A stretch of DNA of 64,000 nt from Eriocheir sinensis (lineage: Eukaryota; Arthropoda; Malacostraca; Decapoda; Varunidae): positions 2,882,523 to 2,946,522 of the forward strand of contig NC_066513.1 of NCBI RefSeq assembly GCF_024679095.1, written 5' to 3'. The translations under genes and the position numbers were made by a program. Each line of letters begins with the position of its first letter. The stretch's first letter is position 1. Shown in pieces: positions 21,703 to 32,253 of this stretch. Below the pieces are notes generated by a model. The model worked only from the letters and a program-made list of their open reading frames with translations, did no database searches and was not told the DNA's origin.

Positions 21703-22008
21703 ATCATCACCTCTCTTCCTGCAGATCCCTTCATGCTCCCCTGGATGCAGGTCGACAAGGGAGCCATTCGCTTCATCCTCAGTGGTGCCAACATCATGTG
21801 CCGTGGACTAACCTCCCCTGGGGCCAAGATGTCTGAGGTGGAGGAGAACACTGTGGTGGCTGTGATGGCAGAGGGGAAGCAGCATGCCCTCTGTGTGGGT
21901 GTTACTTCTCTCTCCACCCAGGACATTGCAAAGACCAATAAGGGAGTGGGCATAGAGAACTGTCACTACCTTAACGATGGATTATGGTACATGAAGCCAG
22001 TAAAATAA
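10737..22008 (+). CDS. MCTS1: MCTS1 (malignant T-cell-amplified sequence 1), complete four-exon gene
   Basis: MCTS1 works with DENR in re-initiation of translation and ribosome recycling, binding the 40S subunit and tRNA. CDS exons are 10737-10747, 16208-16360, 18122-18222 and 21725-22008, all with GT-AG introns. They total 549 bases, giving 182 residues against 181 in human. The protein begins MFKKFDEKESV; the N-terminal DUF1947-like domain includes [19 protein letters not shown], and the C-terminal PUA domain includes [26 protein letters not shown] and [12 protein letters not shown], ending [14 protein letters not shown]. Identity with vertebrate MCTS1 is obvious throughout. The first exon holds only three codons plus two bases. 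The three introns (about 5.5, 1.8 and 3.5 kb) are mostly transposons. The gene appears intact. Confidence 0.95.
11031..11600. mobile_element. Harbinger-type MITE with long inverted repeats, copy 1
   Basis: Inverted repeats of about 180 bp start AGAATCGTTTTAGGTCC at 11031 and end GGACCTAATACGAATCT at 11600. They are flanked by TTA on both sides (11028-11030, 11601-11603). A 3-bp TWA duplication fits PIF/Harbinger mobilisation. The middle is a G-rich/C-rich stretch. No protein. It lies in MCTS1 intron 1. Confidence 0.75.
11722..12313. mobile_element. Harbinger-type MITE with long inverted repeats, copy 2
   Basis: Same family as the copy 120 bp to the left. The ends AGATTCATATTAGG and (reversed) GGATTCGTTTTAAG are flanked by TAA at 11719-11721 and 12314-12316. 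The centre, with its C-run, is inverted relative to copy 1, so the two copies inserted independently rather than by tandem duplication. Confidence 0.75.
12370..12590 (-). mobile_element. LINE RT fragment (downstream half of a split element)
   Basis: Minus-strand reading contains [30 protein letters not shown] and ILFADD, which are RT boxes of an RTE/Jockey-like non-LTR element. A one-base frameshift follows FADD. The upstream half is at 14045-14335; the two were separated by the MITE at 12591-14044. Confidence 0.75.
12591..14044. mobile_element. MITE with about 85-bp TIRs and TA duplication, itself interrupted
   Basis: The left TIR (TAGTGAGACCAAATTGTCGA at 12591, onward to ACAGTCCCAAC) is matched in reverse at 13962-14044. 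TA flanks both ends (12589-12590, 14045-14046), suggesting Tc1/mariner-type mobilisation. Without the foldback element inside it, this MITE would be only about 230 bp and nearly palindromic. Confidence 0.75.
12741..13960. mobile_element. Foldback transposon, copy 2, 1.2-kb palindrome with 8-bp TSD
   Basis: The whole 1220 bp folds on itself. Arms of nearly 600 bp run inward from CAAGGCAAGTATAGAGA (12741) and its reverse at 13960, and meet around 13250-13300. A perfect 8-bp duplication GTTGGGAC flanks it at 12733-12740 and 13961-13968. The arms differ at scattered positions. No transposase was recognised. Same family as 3713-4597. Confidence 0.85.
14045..14335 (-). mobile_element. LINE RT fragment (upstream half of a split element)
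   Basis: Minus-strand reading gives [18 protein letters not shown], then [14 protein letters not shown] and [20 protein letters not shown], the first RT boxes of the element continued at 12590-12370. A small frameshift is present near 14155. Confidence 0.75.
14336..14897. other. MCTS1 intron 1 sequence, nothing recognised
   Basis: AT-rich intronic sequence without a convincing exon, repeat structure or protein match. Confidence 0.4.
14898..15095. mobile_element. Short MITE with TTGCCAGATTG ends
   Basis: CAATGTTGCCAGATTG near 14902 is mirrored by CAATCTGGCAACGGTG near 15079-15094, and TACTCAG follows each inward. About 195 bp, no coding capacity. The ends resemble those of the clearer hAT-type MITE at 46453-46648 (CAGTGTTGCCAAATT). 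The target duplication is unclear. Confidence 0.5.
15753..15999 (-). mobile_element. TTAA-bounded element carrying an RT fragment, copy 1
   Basis: 247 bp delimited by TTAA at 15753-15756 and 15996-15999, with related inverted ends (TTAACCTGTCCGCTGTGATT and TTAACCCCTTGACTGTGGAT). The interior reads on the minus strand as an RT segment: [20 protein letters not shown], then KVMHLGRG and EAEKDLGV. The second copy is at 17408-17652. Confidence 0.6.
16208..16360 (+). CDS. MCTS1: MCTS1 exon 2
   Basis: The acceptor CTTCTCAATAG precedes 16208. The exon codes [12 protein letters not shown] through [11 protein letters not shown] and ends with TG of a split Cys codon before the donor GTAAATG. Confidence 0.92.
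16527..17322. mobile_element. Possible DNA element with inverted ends in MCTS1 intron 2
   Basis: GCATCCAGAAGTAAAGGGGC at 16532-16551 and its reverse (near 17288-17318, with GGGGCGTAAC conserved) enclose about 0.8 kb. No transposase was recognised and no target duplication is obvious. Could be an older TIR element. Confidence 0.4.
17408..17652 (-). mobile_element. TTAA-bounded element carrying an RT fragment, copy 2
   Basis: 245 bp between TTAA at 17408-17411 and 17649-17652. It is homologous end to end with 15753-15999, with the same RT segment on the minus strand but more frame damage. The ends are TTAACCCGTCCGCTGCGATT and (reversed) TTAATCCTTGACTGCGGATA. Confidence 0.6.
18122..18222 (+). 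CDS. MCTS1: MCTS1 exon 3
   Basis: Acceptor CCCTTCTAG, then codons for [20 protein letters not shown], then MPTLKLLHK, then one base of a Tyr codon before the donor GTAAGTAC. Confidence 0.92.
18648..19613 (+). mobile_element. PIF/Harbinger element remnant with MADF domain
   Basis: Terminal inverted repeats of about 35-40 bp: GGCTGCGTTTACACCAAGCG at 18648 and its reverse at 19613. A second subterminal copy of the same repeat is at 18742. The interior reads [20 protein letters not shown], a stop, then [18 protein letters not shown] (18868-19000), matching the MADF/Myb-SANT-like DNA-binding domain that Harbinger elements encode beside their nuclease. A GGTGAGT donor follows at 18999. No DDE nuclease domain was seen. 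Flanking bases TTT/TTA are a near-match to the usual 3-bp duplication. Confidence 0.7.
19691..19748. repeat. (CA)n microsatellite
   Basis: About 29 uninterrupted AC units, directly left of a CR1 3' end on the minus strand. Confidence 0.95.
19763..20060 (-). mobile_element. CR1 3' end, minus strand
   Basis: Starts with the reversed octamer tail (ACATAAGA)n at 19764-19785. The reverse complement then matches the 3' part of the plus-strand CR1 at 8830-9063, including the diagnostic stretch where GAGTCTGCAAGAGGCCGG appears on the plus strand at 19787-19804. Strongly 5'-truncated. Confidence 0.8.
20061..20370 (+). mobile_element. LINE 3' fragment (RT C-terminus)
   Basis: The plus strand encodes [18 protein letters not shown], then [10 protein letters not shown] and, after stops, the remaining C-terminal RT connection typical of CR1-like LINEs. 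Strongly truncated; it ends in a CA-rich stretch near 20380. Confidence 0.65.
20400..20532 (+). mobile_element. SINE-like repeat with (CA)n tail
   Basis: A non-coding unit, containing GGGAACGGCTGGCTGTCTC at 20463-20481 and GACCCGCAGCAGACCAAGAG, ends in (AC)n at 20514-20532. I recall similar units with CA tails from decapod genomes, but this needs a library search. The CA tail joins directly to the next LINE. Confidence 0.5.
20533..21701 (+). mobile_element. CA-tailed LINE (CR1/Jockey-like RT), copy 1, in MCTS1 intron 3
   Basis: The plus strand encodes [20 protein letters not shown], then [24 protein letters not shown] and the C-terminal [18 protein letters not shown] part, with a frameshift near 21160 and stops. 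The 3' end reads CTACAACTAGGTAAATACAC and passes into (AC)n at 21664-21701. It is truncated at the 5' side within the RT and abuts another CA repeat there. The tail ends 24 bp before exon 4 of MCTS1. Confidence 0.85.
21725..22008 (+). CDS. MCTS1: MCTS1 exon 4 (PUA domain and stop)
   Basis: Acceptor CTCTTCCTGCAG, then [18 protein letters not shown] through the PUA domain to MKPVK and TAA at 22006-22008. The final exon has no internal damage. Confidence 0.95.
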
Positions 22009-22361
22009 TTCTTGTCAAAATTAGGCGAGTGTGAAATGGCTGGGAACATTTTTTTTTTATAATTGTATTTCATAAAGATTTAATGTCCCCATGTGTCTTA
22101 CTATTCTTTGCCTGGCTGGAGGTGTTTTGAAGTACTACCATAAACATAGTGTGATTGTTATGACTTTACGCTGCAGAAAATTGTGACCAGATTTCTGGAA
22201 GTAGTGATGCCTCCAGCACTTCCATGGCCCAGGTGTTCGTGTGTGTGGGAACCAGATCCACACCTAACGTCTTTGCAAAACACATCACGGTTATGAAAAG
22301 GAAAATTGTGTGTGGTAAGGGTCCAGTTTGCCAAGGAAGATGCACATGAGTGAAATGGTGG

Positions 22362-22395
<34 letters not shown>
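22362..22395. repeat. (TG)n microsatellite
   Basis: About 17 TG units, followed by TATACTTAATTGTG, the reversed 3' end of a LINE. Confidence 0.9.
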
Positions 22396-22398
<3 letters not shown>

Positions 22399-22997
22399 CT
22401 TAATTGTGATACATGGGAAGCAGGCTAATTTTGGGGTCCTATCTCAGAATCTCAGTTTATCAAGTTTAGCTTTAAAGTTCCTAATGGTTTTGGTTTGTAC
22501 TATTTCCTTCCTGAGATCATTCCAGGTGTCGATGCATCACTGAGGAACTCTGTGTTTCTTGATATCTCTCAGGCACCATGTCTCCCTTAATGTATTTCTG
22601 TGACCTCTTGTGTTTCTAGTATCTTATATAGGTAGGTCATCTCTGTTGATCTTTTCCATTCCTTCACCGCCCTGTGCACTGCAATCAGATCTCTTTCTCT
22701 TTCTCCGCCGAGGTAGGCAAACCCAGTCTATTCAAAATATCCTCCTATGTCATGTATCTCAAGCTTGGCAACATTTTTGTTACTGCTCTCAGGATTCTTT
22801 TTGTTTTCTTAATATTTTTTCTTTGTGCAGAGACCAAACCATCACATATTTTAAAGTTGGTCAAATCACTGACATGGTCAGCTTCATCAGTCCTCATCCA
22901 TGTAGTGGGATGCAGCCCTAATACTGTTTAGCTTATATGATTTCTGTAATCTTGCTGATGTGTTTCTCTGGGGACAAGTTGTTTTGAAATCTGACTC

Positions 22998-23617
22998 TTA
23001 ACCCTTTCATTGCTAAACGCTTGCAGAGAGCGTTAGGCGTATTTGCTGGTGGTGCTTAACGCTCGCTGCGAGCTCCAGCCGCACTCAAATTTCCCGCGTA
23101 TGAGAGTGTTCCAACAATATTTCTCACAGCACAGGATTGCCAATTGAGTGGGTTCACTAAATTTGGTGGAAAAATCATATCAGCCCAGTGCGGAAAATCT
23201 ACGGACGAGTAACTGGTGGATGTTCTTGTCCAATACAGCGGCATTTTTGCATAGCTTCACCTACCACCTGACTGATTCTCTGACCAAATAGTTGTAAATA
23301 TTGCAGTTGGCAATACCACCTTGCCAGAACCTCAAGGAGAGATGTTCACAGTTCCCTCAAAATGGCTGATCATCGCACACACACTGACGTAAGTGTTCAA
23401 ATTCAACACTCCCTGAACGTGCATGTATGTTTGCAGGAGAGGCATACATAACCGACTCCTTTAGATCTGGGCCTCCTCTTTCCAATGGTGTTTTTGGTTT
23501 TTAGCTGTGATGAATAGTTTTTGAGATACAGAGGTTAAAAGAGACCCCTCCATTGGGCTGCCCAACCGTGCCTGAGGGGATAGTCGCATCTCGCACCACG
23601 CGCAAAGAAAGGGTTAA
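22998..23617 (+). mobile_element. TTAA-bounded MITE, piggyBac-like, copy B
   Basis: 620 bp from TTAACCCTTTCATTGC to GCAAAGAAAGGGTTAA, with TTAA at both ends (22998-23001, 23614-23617). It is homologous in reverse to 551-1100. No transposase frame. The LINE sequence on its two sides is continuous in orientation. Confidence 0.7.
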
Positions 23618-23884
23618 TTGGTTTTCCTATTGTGGCTTCTTAACTTGATCACTATTTTATAGTTCCAGCTGGGTCTTCTGGTTCCTTTGCCCTGTTCAAG
23701 AACTTTATTTCCTAATATTAAATTCTATGTCCCATTCTTGGCTCAAACTATAAAATCTATCAATTTCTTCTTGCAGTCCTCCTTCCTCCACCTTCCTCCC
23801 TCCACCACTTGACTCATCTCATTACCTCTGCGTCATCAGCAAACAGACCAGTGTAGCTGTTTACCTCTTCCACTCATTTATGTA

Positions 23885-23935
23885 TACCAACTGGCCTCTT
23901 GCAGACTTCTTATGTTCTTATGTTTATATGTTCTT
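23885..23935 (+). mobile_element. Extremely truncated CR1 3' end
   Basis: Only the last few dozen bases of a CR1 are present: ACTGGCCTCTTGCAGACTTC followed by the TTATGTTC repeats. They are inserted within the RT of a minus-strand LINE. Confidence 0.6.
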
Positions 23936-24070
23936 AAATCAAAACATTGCTGGGGCCAACACTGATCCTTGAGGTCCTTCATTTGTTACTCTGATCCACC
24001 CTGACACTTGACCCCATAGTACTCTCCTCATGTCTTTGTTTGGGCAGGTGGGCGTGCAAGTGCATATGTG

Positions 24071-25138
<1,068 letters not shown>

Positions 25139-25200
<62 letters not shown>
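25139..25200. repeat. (TG)n microsatellite
   Basis: About 27 TG units then GCGCGCG. It continues the TG array into which the hAT element inserted, and also abuts the reversed 3' end of a LINE. Confidence 0.9.
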
Positions 25201-26640
25201 CCTAATTGTAGCATACGTACATAGTTTGAGCTAAGTCCATGTTGTCCTGTCTCCATATCTGCTTTTATACAACCTTTCCTTAAATTATGGATGTTTCTAG
25301 CTCTAATTTCCTATTTAAGCATCCAGACTGTTTCAGTGATTCTCTTAAAGGGGCCAGACTTCTTGCTTCCTCACCATCCCTTGTCAGTGTCTTGCCTGTC
25401 TACATGCTGCAGGTCACATGAGTTTCAGTTGTCAGCTCTTCTTTTTTGGGATATAGTCAGCTCCAATTTGCTCACTCTTTATGGTGCATTTCTCTTAAAC
25501 ATGATATATCTTTGTTGCTACTCTTTGGGATGGAAGAAGTGGTAGTCAAGTTTGTTTTTATATAAAGCAATCATGTTGCACTGAAACACTGAAGATGCAG
25601 ACTGAACTTATATGCTTACACTTAAGTTTTGTGCCATTTTTCCTCATTAGGGAAGTGTCATCGATCATAAACAATATGTATCTACTTTTGTCAATCAGTT
25701 TCCCTCAAAGGCTGCTCTTTTCAAGAGAGAACATGCTAAGGTATGAGTGCCTTTCATCGTAAGGTTTGTTGTGTGAGATCATCGTTGTTGCCCTACGTTG
25801 AACACCTAATTTAGCATGTCTTTCATAAGGTGTGGAAACCAAAATTGTACTATGCATTCCAAGTAAGGGCCGATTAAACTTCCATAGTGGTAATACATAT
25901 TACATATTTAATCTTGAACAGGAAATTTCTGTTATTGAATGAAGTCTAACACTGTTAGCTATATTTGCTGCTGCTGGGAGAATTTGAGGTTTGCCTATTA
26001 TAACACATTATGGTTTTGAGTTTCACCACACATTTCATAATCGAGTTAACAATATTTGTATCGTCAGCAAAATTTATTATTGCTTCCAACATTGATATCA
26101 CTGATGTAAATACTGAACAGCATGGGTTCAAGAATTGAGCACTGAGGAACAGCACTAGTGACAGGTCCCCACTCTGAGGCAGCTCTGTTGACCAAAACCC
26201 TTCTCTGTCTCTTGATAAGCCAGTTTGCAGTCCATATGTGTACATATCCACAATATGTAATAGCTACATTTTGTAAATAATTTATTGTGTGGAACTTATC
26301 AAACGACTTGAAAATCCAGATACATCCTGTGTTTTTGTTATGTCATAAACTGATGCCATTTTAAAGATTCATTACATTGGACAAACAGGGTCTCTTATTT
26401 CAGAATCCATATTGTGAATCCTTAATTAATGAATGACTCTTGGTAACTTACAACTTTGTTTTATTATGCTCTTGAGAAGCTTAACTACAACTGACATTAG
26501 ATTAATGGGCATTTAATTGCGCAGTATTTTTCTGTCGTCTTAAAAGTGTGTGTAACATAAGCCATCTTCCAGTCAGTAGGGCTTTGCCATTCTGCAAGGA
26601 CATTATTGAATAAGAGTGTGAGAAGACTATCTTGCTATTT
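25200..26640 (-). mobile_element. Old LINE (CR1-like), minus strand
   Basis: Reverse-complement reading shows the 3' tail of the CA-tailed LINE type near 25205-25260 and, further up, a decayed RT core at 26251-26020: the segment before the PQ box, then INFADDTNIV. Many stops and indels. It may be two overlapping old elements. Confidence 0.5.
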
Positions 26641-26696
26641 GTTTCTTTAATTGGTTAGGATAAAGATTATCTGGTTACAAATTTATTTCCATCAGT

Positions 26697-26985
26697 TAGT
26701 GCCTTTGCAGTTCAGTAGCTAGCGTCCCAGACTATAAATCTGCGGACCCAGGTTCAAATCCTGGCCTGGAGAGTCAAGTGTGCAGCCCACCTAGCTGTTC
26801 ATCCTTCCTTTTGGAATGGTCAGTAAATGGGTACCCGGGGAAACCTGGTGAAGGTGAACTGTGGTAACCCAGATGTTACACTGGCCATGTCAGGTTAGGA
26901 GTTCTCTTCCACCACAGGCTCTAAGGGCCAATGGGATGGAGATGAGCATGGTCACGCCCAGCTATAGCATATACTTACCTCCAGC
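26697..26985 (+). mobile_element. tRNA-derived SINE
   Basis: The tRNA-like head has a weak A box (GCAGTTCAGTAGCTAGCG) and B box (GGTTCAAATCC at 26752-26762), followed by the body shared with 41445-41665 and 41938-42240 (GGAAACCTGGTGAAGG, then CCACAGGCTC and GAGATGAGCA). It is not a functional tRNA, since the acceptor stem is not paired. Confidence 0.75.
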
Positions 26986-27660
26986 TTTGTCTCCTGTATT
27001 CAAAACTTCATTGGAAGCTATTTTAAGCTGGGCAATGTATGAACTGGATTTTCATTAATATTGTTGATATTATTGGAGTTGAACACCAATGAAAAATAAT
27101 GATTTAACACATTTGCAATGTGTTAGTTTTGTGTCACTAAGTTGCCCATGTTGTCATTCAAAGGTTCATTCCCACTTCTGACCTCCGTTCTGGTGTTCAT
27201 GTAGTTAAAGAAAGACAGCAAGAGTTTTAGAGTTGGTGGCAATATTTTCCTCATACTTTGCTTTGCCTAACTTCCTGATTTTTTTACTCCTCTCCTAACT
27301 TTATGTACCTGCTAAAGAGTATGTTGAGTCACAATAACAAGATCCAATGTATTGTTTTGTTGAGTTAGTTCTATAACCTTTTGACTTTGTTTTCTTAAAA
27401 ACAAACAAAAAAAAACATGTGTGATTCCCCTTCTGTATCAGTGACACCCAGTTGATCAATGTCGGAGTTTAAAATCTGAAATCAATGACTTGCTGTTTTG
27501 ATGTGTTTGTTGTAAGACGCTTCACATTTCAGTCTCACCACAGGATAGTCCCAGAGGCCTCTTGGTGACATGAGTTAAATTTTTTGAGGATATTAAAGAG
27601 GCAGCGATCGAGGGAGGGTTGACAGATGGGTTTGTTGGTTCGTGGGTGTGGGAAGGGCAG
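26986..27660. other. No gene recognised
   Basis: AT-rich intergenic sequence. Short stretches resemble reversed LINE 3' regions (27190-27300), but nothing can be named with confidence. Confidence 0.3.

Positions 27661-27661
<1 letters not shown>

Positions 27662-27739
<78 letters not shown>
27662..27739. repeat. (CT)n microsatellite
   Basis: About 39 CT units. It forms the 5' junction of the LINE on its right and stays in frame with the LINE reading frame as Ser-Leu repeats. Confidence 0.95.
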
Positions 27740-27741
<2 letters not shown>

Positions 27742-29205
27742 CAATATACGACATCATAAGATGCTCAGTAGCAACAGGTACGGTGCCCAATGAGTGGAGA
27801 AGGGCTGAAGTGGTCCCCATATATAAAAGTGGAAGGAAAGATGAACCTTCAAACTACAGACCCATATCCCTGACAAGTGTTTTGTGCAAAATATGTGAGA
27901 AAATAATAAAAAAGCAGTGTACTAAATTTCTAGAAGAGCATAAGTTAATTACCAGCAAACAATATGGATTTCAAAAGGGCCAATCATGTGTTACAAACTT
28001 ACTCAGTTTTTACTCAAGAGTGACAGACAGAACACAGGAAAGGGATGGATGGGTTGATTGTATTTATCTAGATTTGAAAAAGGCCTTCGACAAAGTTCCA
28101 CATACAAGACTATTATGGAAACTGGAAAATAAAGGAGGATTGAAAGGAAATATGAAAAAATGGATGGCAAGCTACCTAATGGGAAGGGAGATGAGAACTG
28201 TGGTCAAGGACATAAAATCAGAATGGAGAAATGTAGAAAGCGGAGTACCACAGGGTTCAGTATTAGCACCGATAATCTTCCTGGTATATGTAAATGACAT
28301 GGCTGAAGGAGTTAATAGCTACATAAACCTATTTGCTGACGACGCTAAATTACAAAAACATATAAGAAACGAAGAAGATTGTGAAATATTGCAAGAAGAC
28401 CTATACAAAATTTGGAAATGGAGTATGGATTGGGAGATGAAATTTAATGTGAAAAAATGTCATGTTATGGAAATGGGTAAAAGTGAAACAAGACCAATCT
28501 GGATATACAAAATGGGAAATGGTGAAACATTAAAAAAAGTGCATGAAGAGAGAGAGATCTGGGAGTAGTGATGAGGGATGATAATCAACCAGAGTCATAT
28601 AAATCGGATCTTTAGAGACACATATAACTTGGTGAGAAATATTGGAGTAGCATTTAACTACATGGACAAGGACATGATGAGAAGGCTAATCACTACCATG
28701 ATTAGACCAAAATTAGAATATGCAGAGGTAGTGTGGTCCCCCCATAAGAAGAAGCATATAAAGAAACTAGAAAGAATACAGAGGATGGCATCAAAACCGG
28801 TCCCAGAGTTGGAGGGATTAATATACGAGGAAAGATTAAAGGAAATGAACTTAACAACACTGGAACAAAGAAGAGAAAGGGGAGACCTAATCCAAATTTA
28901 TAAATTATTAAACAAAATAGATGAAGTAGATAATGAAGAACTGCTACTAACAGAAGGAAACATAAGCAGAAATACAAGAGGACACAGTAAAAAATTGAGA
29001 AAGGGGAGATGCTTGAGAGACACAAAGAAGTATAGCTTCCCGCAAAGAAATGTAGAGGTTTGGAACAGTATGAGCGAGGATATAGTATCAGCGAGGAGTG
29101 TGCAAAGCTTTAAAGATAAGTTGGATAAATGCAGATACGGAGACGGGACCACACGAGCATAATGCCCAGGCCCTGTAAAACTACAACTAGGTAAATACAC
29201 ATCGC
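27740..29205 (+). mobile_element. CA-tailed LINE (CR1/Jockey-like RT), copy 2
   Basis: The longest plus-strand copy of this family. The RT runs from VPNEWRRAEVVPIYKSGRK through [46 protein letters not shown] and LFADDAKL, then after a small frameshift near 28570 through RPKLEYAEVVWSPHKKK to the stop near 29162. It is followed by CCCTGTAAAACTACAACTAG and GTAAATACAC. Endonuclease and ORF1 are absent. This copy has only a minimal CA tail. Confidence 0.85.
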
Positions 29206-31800
29206 TGGCTCATACAAACATACACGGTACACCGCTCTGGTATCGGCCGTCTTTGATGCGTAACTATCGTTTGGGTGTTTCCAGAATCAGCCCTTATCCA
29301 GTGTTCGGTATGAAAAGAGCTGAAGCAAAATTGTTGCGTTAAGTTACAATAAAAATGTATTCCTGTGAGAGACAGCGGCGTGTGCGGCGGACAGCAGGTA
29401 CAGTTAAAGCATGCGAGCCGAGCGTGCCAAAGGTAACACTGCCCGTGGTACAGTTTTGGAGACCCTGAACTTAACGGGCAGCAAAAACTAGATGCGGTTG
29501 ACTCGAGCGACAAGCGGATGGCACTTTATTACCTAATGAAAATGTGACCTTTGCTTAATATAATTAGATGAAACGGCATCTCAAGTCTTGTTTTAATTAA
29601 AGCGATGAGCGCTACGACTCGAACAGCATCCAAGTAATCTACTGGTGACAAGCCATATTTCAAGTTAATTGGCATAATAATTATATTCTAACGCCTGTGA
29701 TTTATAACTAGCAGCTGCCATAACCATTACCTATAGTACTATGTGGCACGTGCTGACGTTCATTCCGTTGTCTGGAACTCAAACTGCCTTATTAAAAACT
29801 AAAGTAGGCTGCTGCTCCTTGTCCGTCTGTGACGAGATTATTGCAAATATGTACCTTCGTCCCACCACAAAGAACTCCAGCACAGCCACAGGAATTTACA
29901 TAAGGTGCCAACCCATCATCGTACCATGGCTCTATCTACAGGCGCTTGGTCGGTCGGGGCAGACGTTTTTCTGTGCGGCAAGGGAGTGATGCTTGGAGAA
30001 AAATAGTGAAGGGTATGAACTATGAAGTGCTGTTCGTCGTACTTGCCGGTACAAGTATTGGTGCTGTGCGCACTTAATTTTAGGTCCAGCCAGGCTACAG
30101 CTAACTAGACTGCCCGAGACAAAACATCACGCATTTTTGTGGTGCAGAATGTTACAACAAACCACTGAACACTTCCTGGTCGATATCGAGAACTACTACC
30201 TGCCCTGACCACTTACGTGCACTGGCCACTCCAGCACACCTCCTCTGTAATATTTTGAGTGCTCCCGACAGTCTCACTTGGACATAAATTCTTCGTTTCA
30301 TAATAATTACCATCACTGCACATGCAGTCACCCTGCAGGCTGAAGAACGGACAACCCACACTGACGGAAGTGGACCTATTTTATTTCACTCCATTACGGC
30401 TTGCGGCGCCCTTCCTTTTACTCGACACTTCAAATTAAGTGGCAGTAATCAAAGTTAACCATCACTCAAAACACGCGAGCTGAGCAACAGACATAATTAC
30501 ATGGTAAAGGTGAAGTAGGGGGCGCACACGTAGCTGCACGTCGCACTGGCCATTGGTGATAAGAACCAAGGAGCCTACTGTTTAACCTACAGTCTAGTCT
30601 ATTATGTTTTCCACTCTATTCTTAGTCTAAATATACACACTAACCATCATTGAGCGCCTCGCTTGTATTATTCAGGTGAACGTTACAACCAGCCCCAGCG
30701 CCTGTACGGCACCATCGATATTATATCAGCCATTGAGGAATTACCTTACTGTAACACACACACACACACAGTGTACGTTGTGCGTCATAATGTGAGCGGC
30801 CTTGTGGACGCGGCTGTCCCTTAAGAGGTGGTCCTCACATTACTTGATAACTAGGATGTTAACATTTTTTTCCCTGTAGGTTTCTTGTCTCTAAGCATAC
30901 AGTTAGTCTCTTGGGGAAGGGGTTAAGGCCACCCTCAAGAGGCAGCGGCGGCTGAGCTCTGTCAGACTGTGGTCTTGTAATAAGCTGGGAGGCTGTTAAA
31001 TTGCCAAGACTTCCTTTTTATCCGTGACAAGGGACAGACAGGGTGACTCTGTGGCTTGTAATCAAAAGAAAAGGTGAGTCCTATCCCGGCTCACGGCAGC
31101 TTCTTGGTGAGAGAGCTAGCGCCCTCTTGTAACTTTAGAAGAGCTCTCTGGTCTTGCCAGGGTCAGAAAGATTTTTTAATCACCTGTTTCCATCAGTGAC
31201 AAGTTATCCTAACCCCGTCTTCACCGGAATGAGGCAAGGATCATGTAGGAGGGCGGCATATCTTCCGTATCGGTCCTTTCATGCTTACAATTAATATTAT
31301 TATTCTCTAAATCTACCGCTCCACTCATGCATCAAACAACGCTGGCAGCTTTACTCTGCTGGCGGGGTTTAGCTGGAGACGAAACGTGAAAATATCGATT
31401 GAGATTGCTGATAGCTGGAGTCTGCACAAAACAGAGGAATACATGTCTGAAGGTTAAGCATGCATACACGGCAGTGTATTGGTGAAATTAGAGTCTGAAG
31501 CACTGAAAGCCATGGCACCACGCTCCTGATTCTCCGTTCACTTGAACGGGGTGATCAGGAACATTCTGCAACATTTCTTCAATAGTTTCATATTCTGTAG
31601 CTCTTATTGGACTGCTAAATAATACAAAAAACGGTTATGGCCATAGCAATGCCGGAATATTTCATTTAAGGGACATTATCAACGAATGATGCGTTGAAAA
31701 TGGAACACCTAACTGAATGTAACCCCAAACTGACTGGCTAAGTTAACGAGAAGAGCGAGTTTATCACGGCAGCAATGGACGGGCAGACAGACAGACCGGA
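29206..31800. other. Low-repeat intergenic region, no gene recognised
   Basis: 2.6 kb with few recognisable repeats and balanced composition. No conserved protein was seen in any frame. One weak exon-like block sits at 30676-30750 (see findings). It could hold regulatory sequence or parts of an unrecognised gene. Confidence 0.35.
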
Positions 31801-31806
31801 AAATAA

Positions 31807-31810
<4 letters not shown>

Positions 31811-31840
<30 letters not shown>
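31811..31840. repeat. (GA)n microsatellite
   Basis: About 15 GA units. Confidence 0.9.
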
Positions 31841-31841
<1 letters not shown>

Positions 31842-32092
31842 AACCATATAAACTCCACAAGAAAAGCGAGAAAATTCCAGTTGTGAAAGGTGGTAAGGAG
31901 GGATACACAATATCTCCAATATGAGCCACGGCTTGCTTGGAAGTGTTAAGGGAATAAGTGAAACATCAGGGATCAGGACAGACAGTGAATACCTTACCAA
32001 ATTAGGTTCGCAGATGACAGTCTTACTAAGTGATTTAGATGACAACTTTCGTACAAAGAATGACCGAAGAACTCTCCCGGACGGAAAGCAGT

Positions 32093-32253
<161 letters not shown>

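Larger units (their letters stand above)
22390..24050 (-). mobile_element. LINE, minus strand, interrupted by two younger insertions
   Basis: Reverse-complement reading shows a CR1-like 3' half. The 24050-23940 end contains an RT box ([12 protein letters not shown] after an N-terminal VTNE), and the remainder codes the decayed thumb and C-terminus down to 22400. It contains a TTAA-bounded MITE (22998-23617) and a roughly 50-bp CR1 3' end (23885-23935). No open frame survives. Confidence 0.6.
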
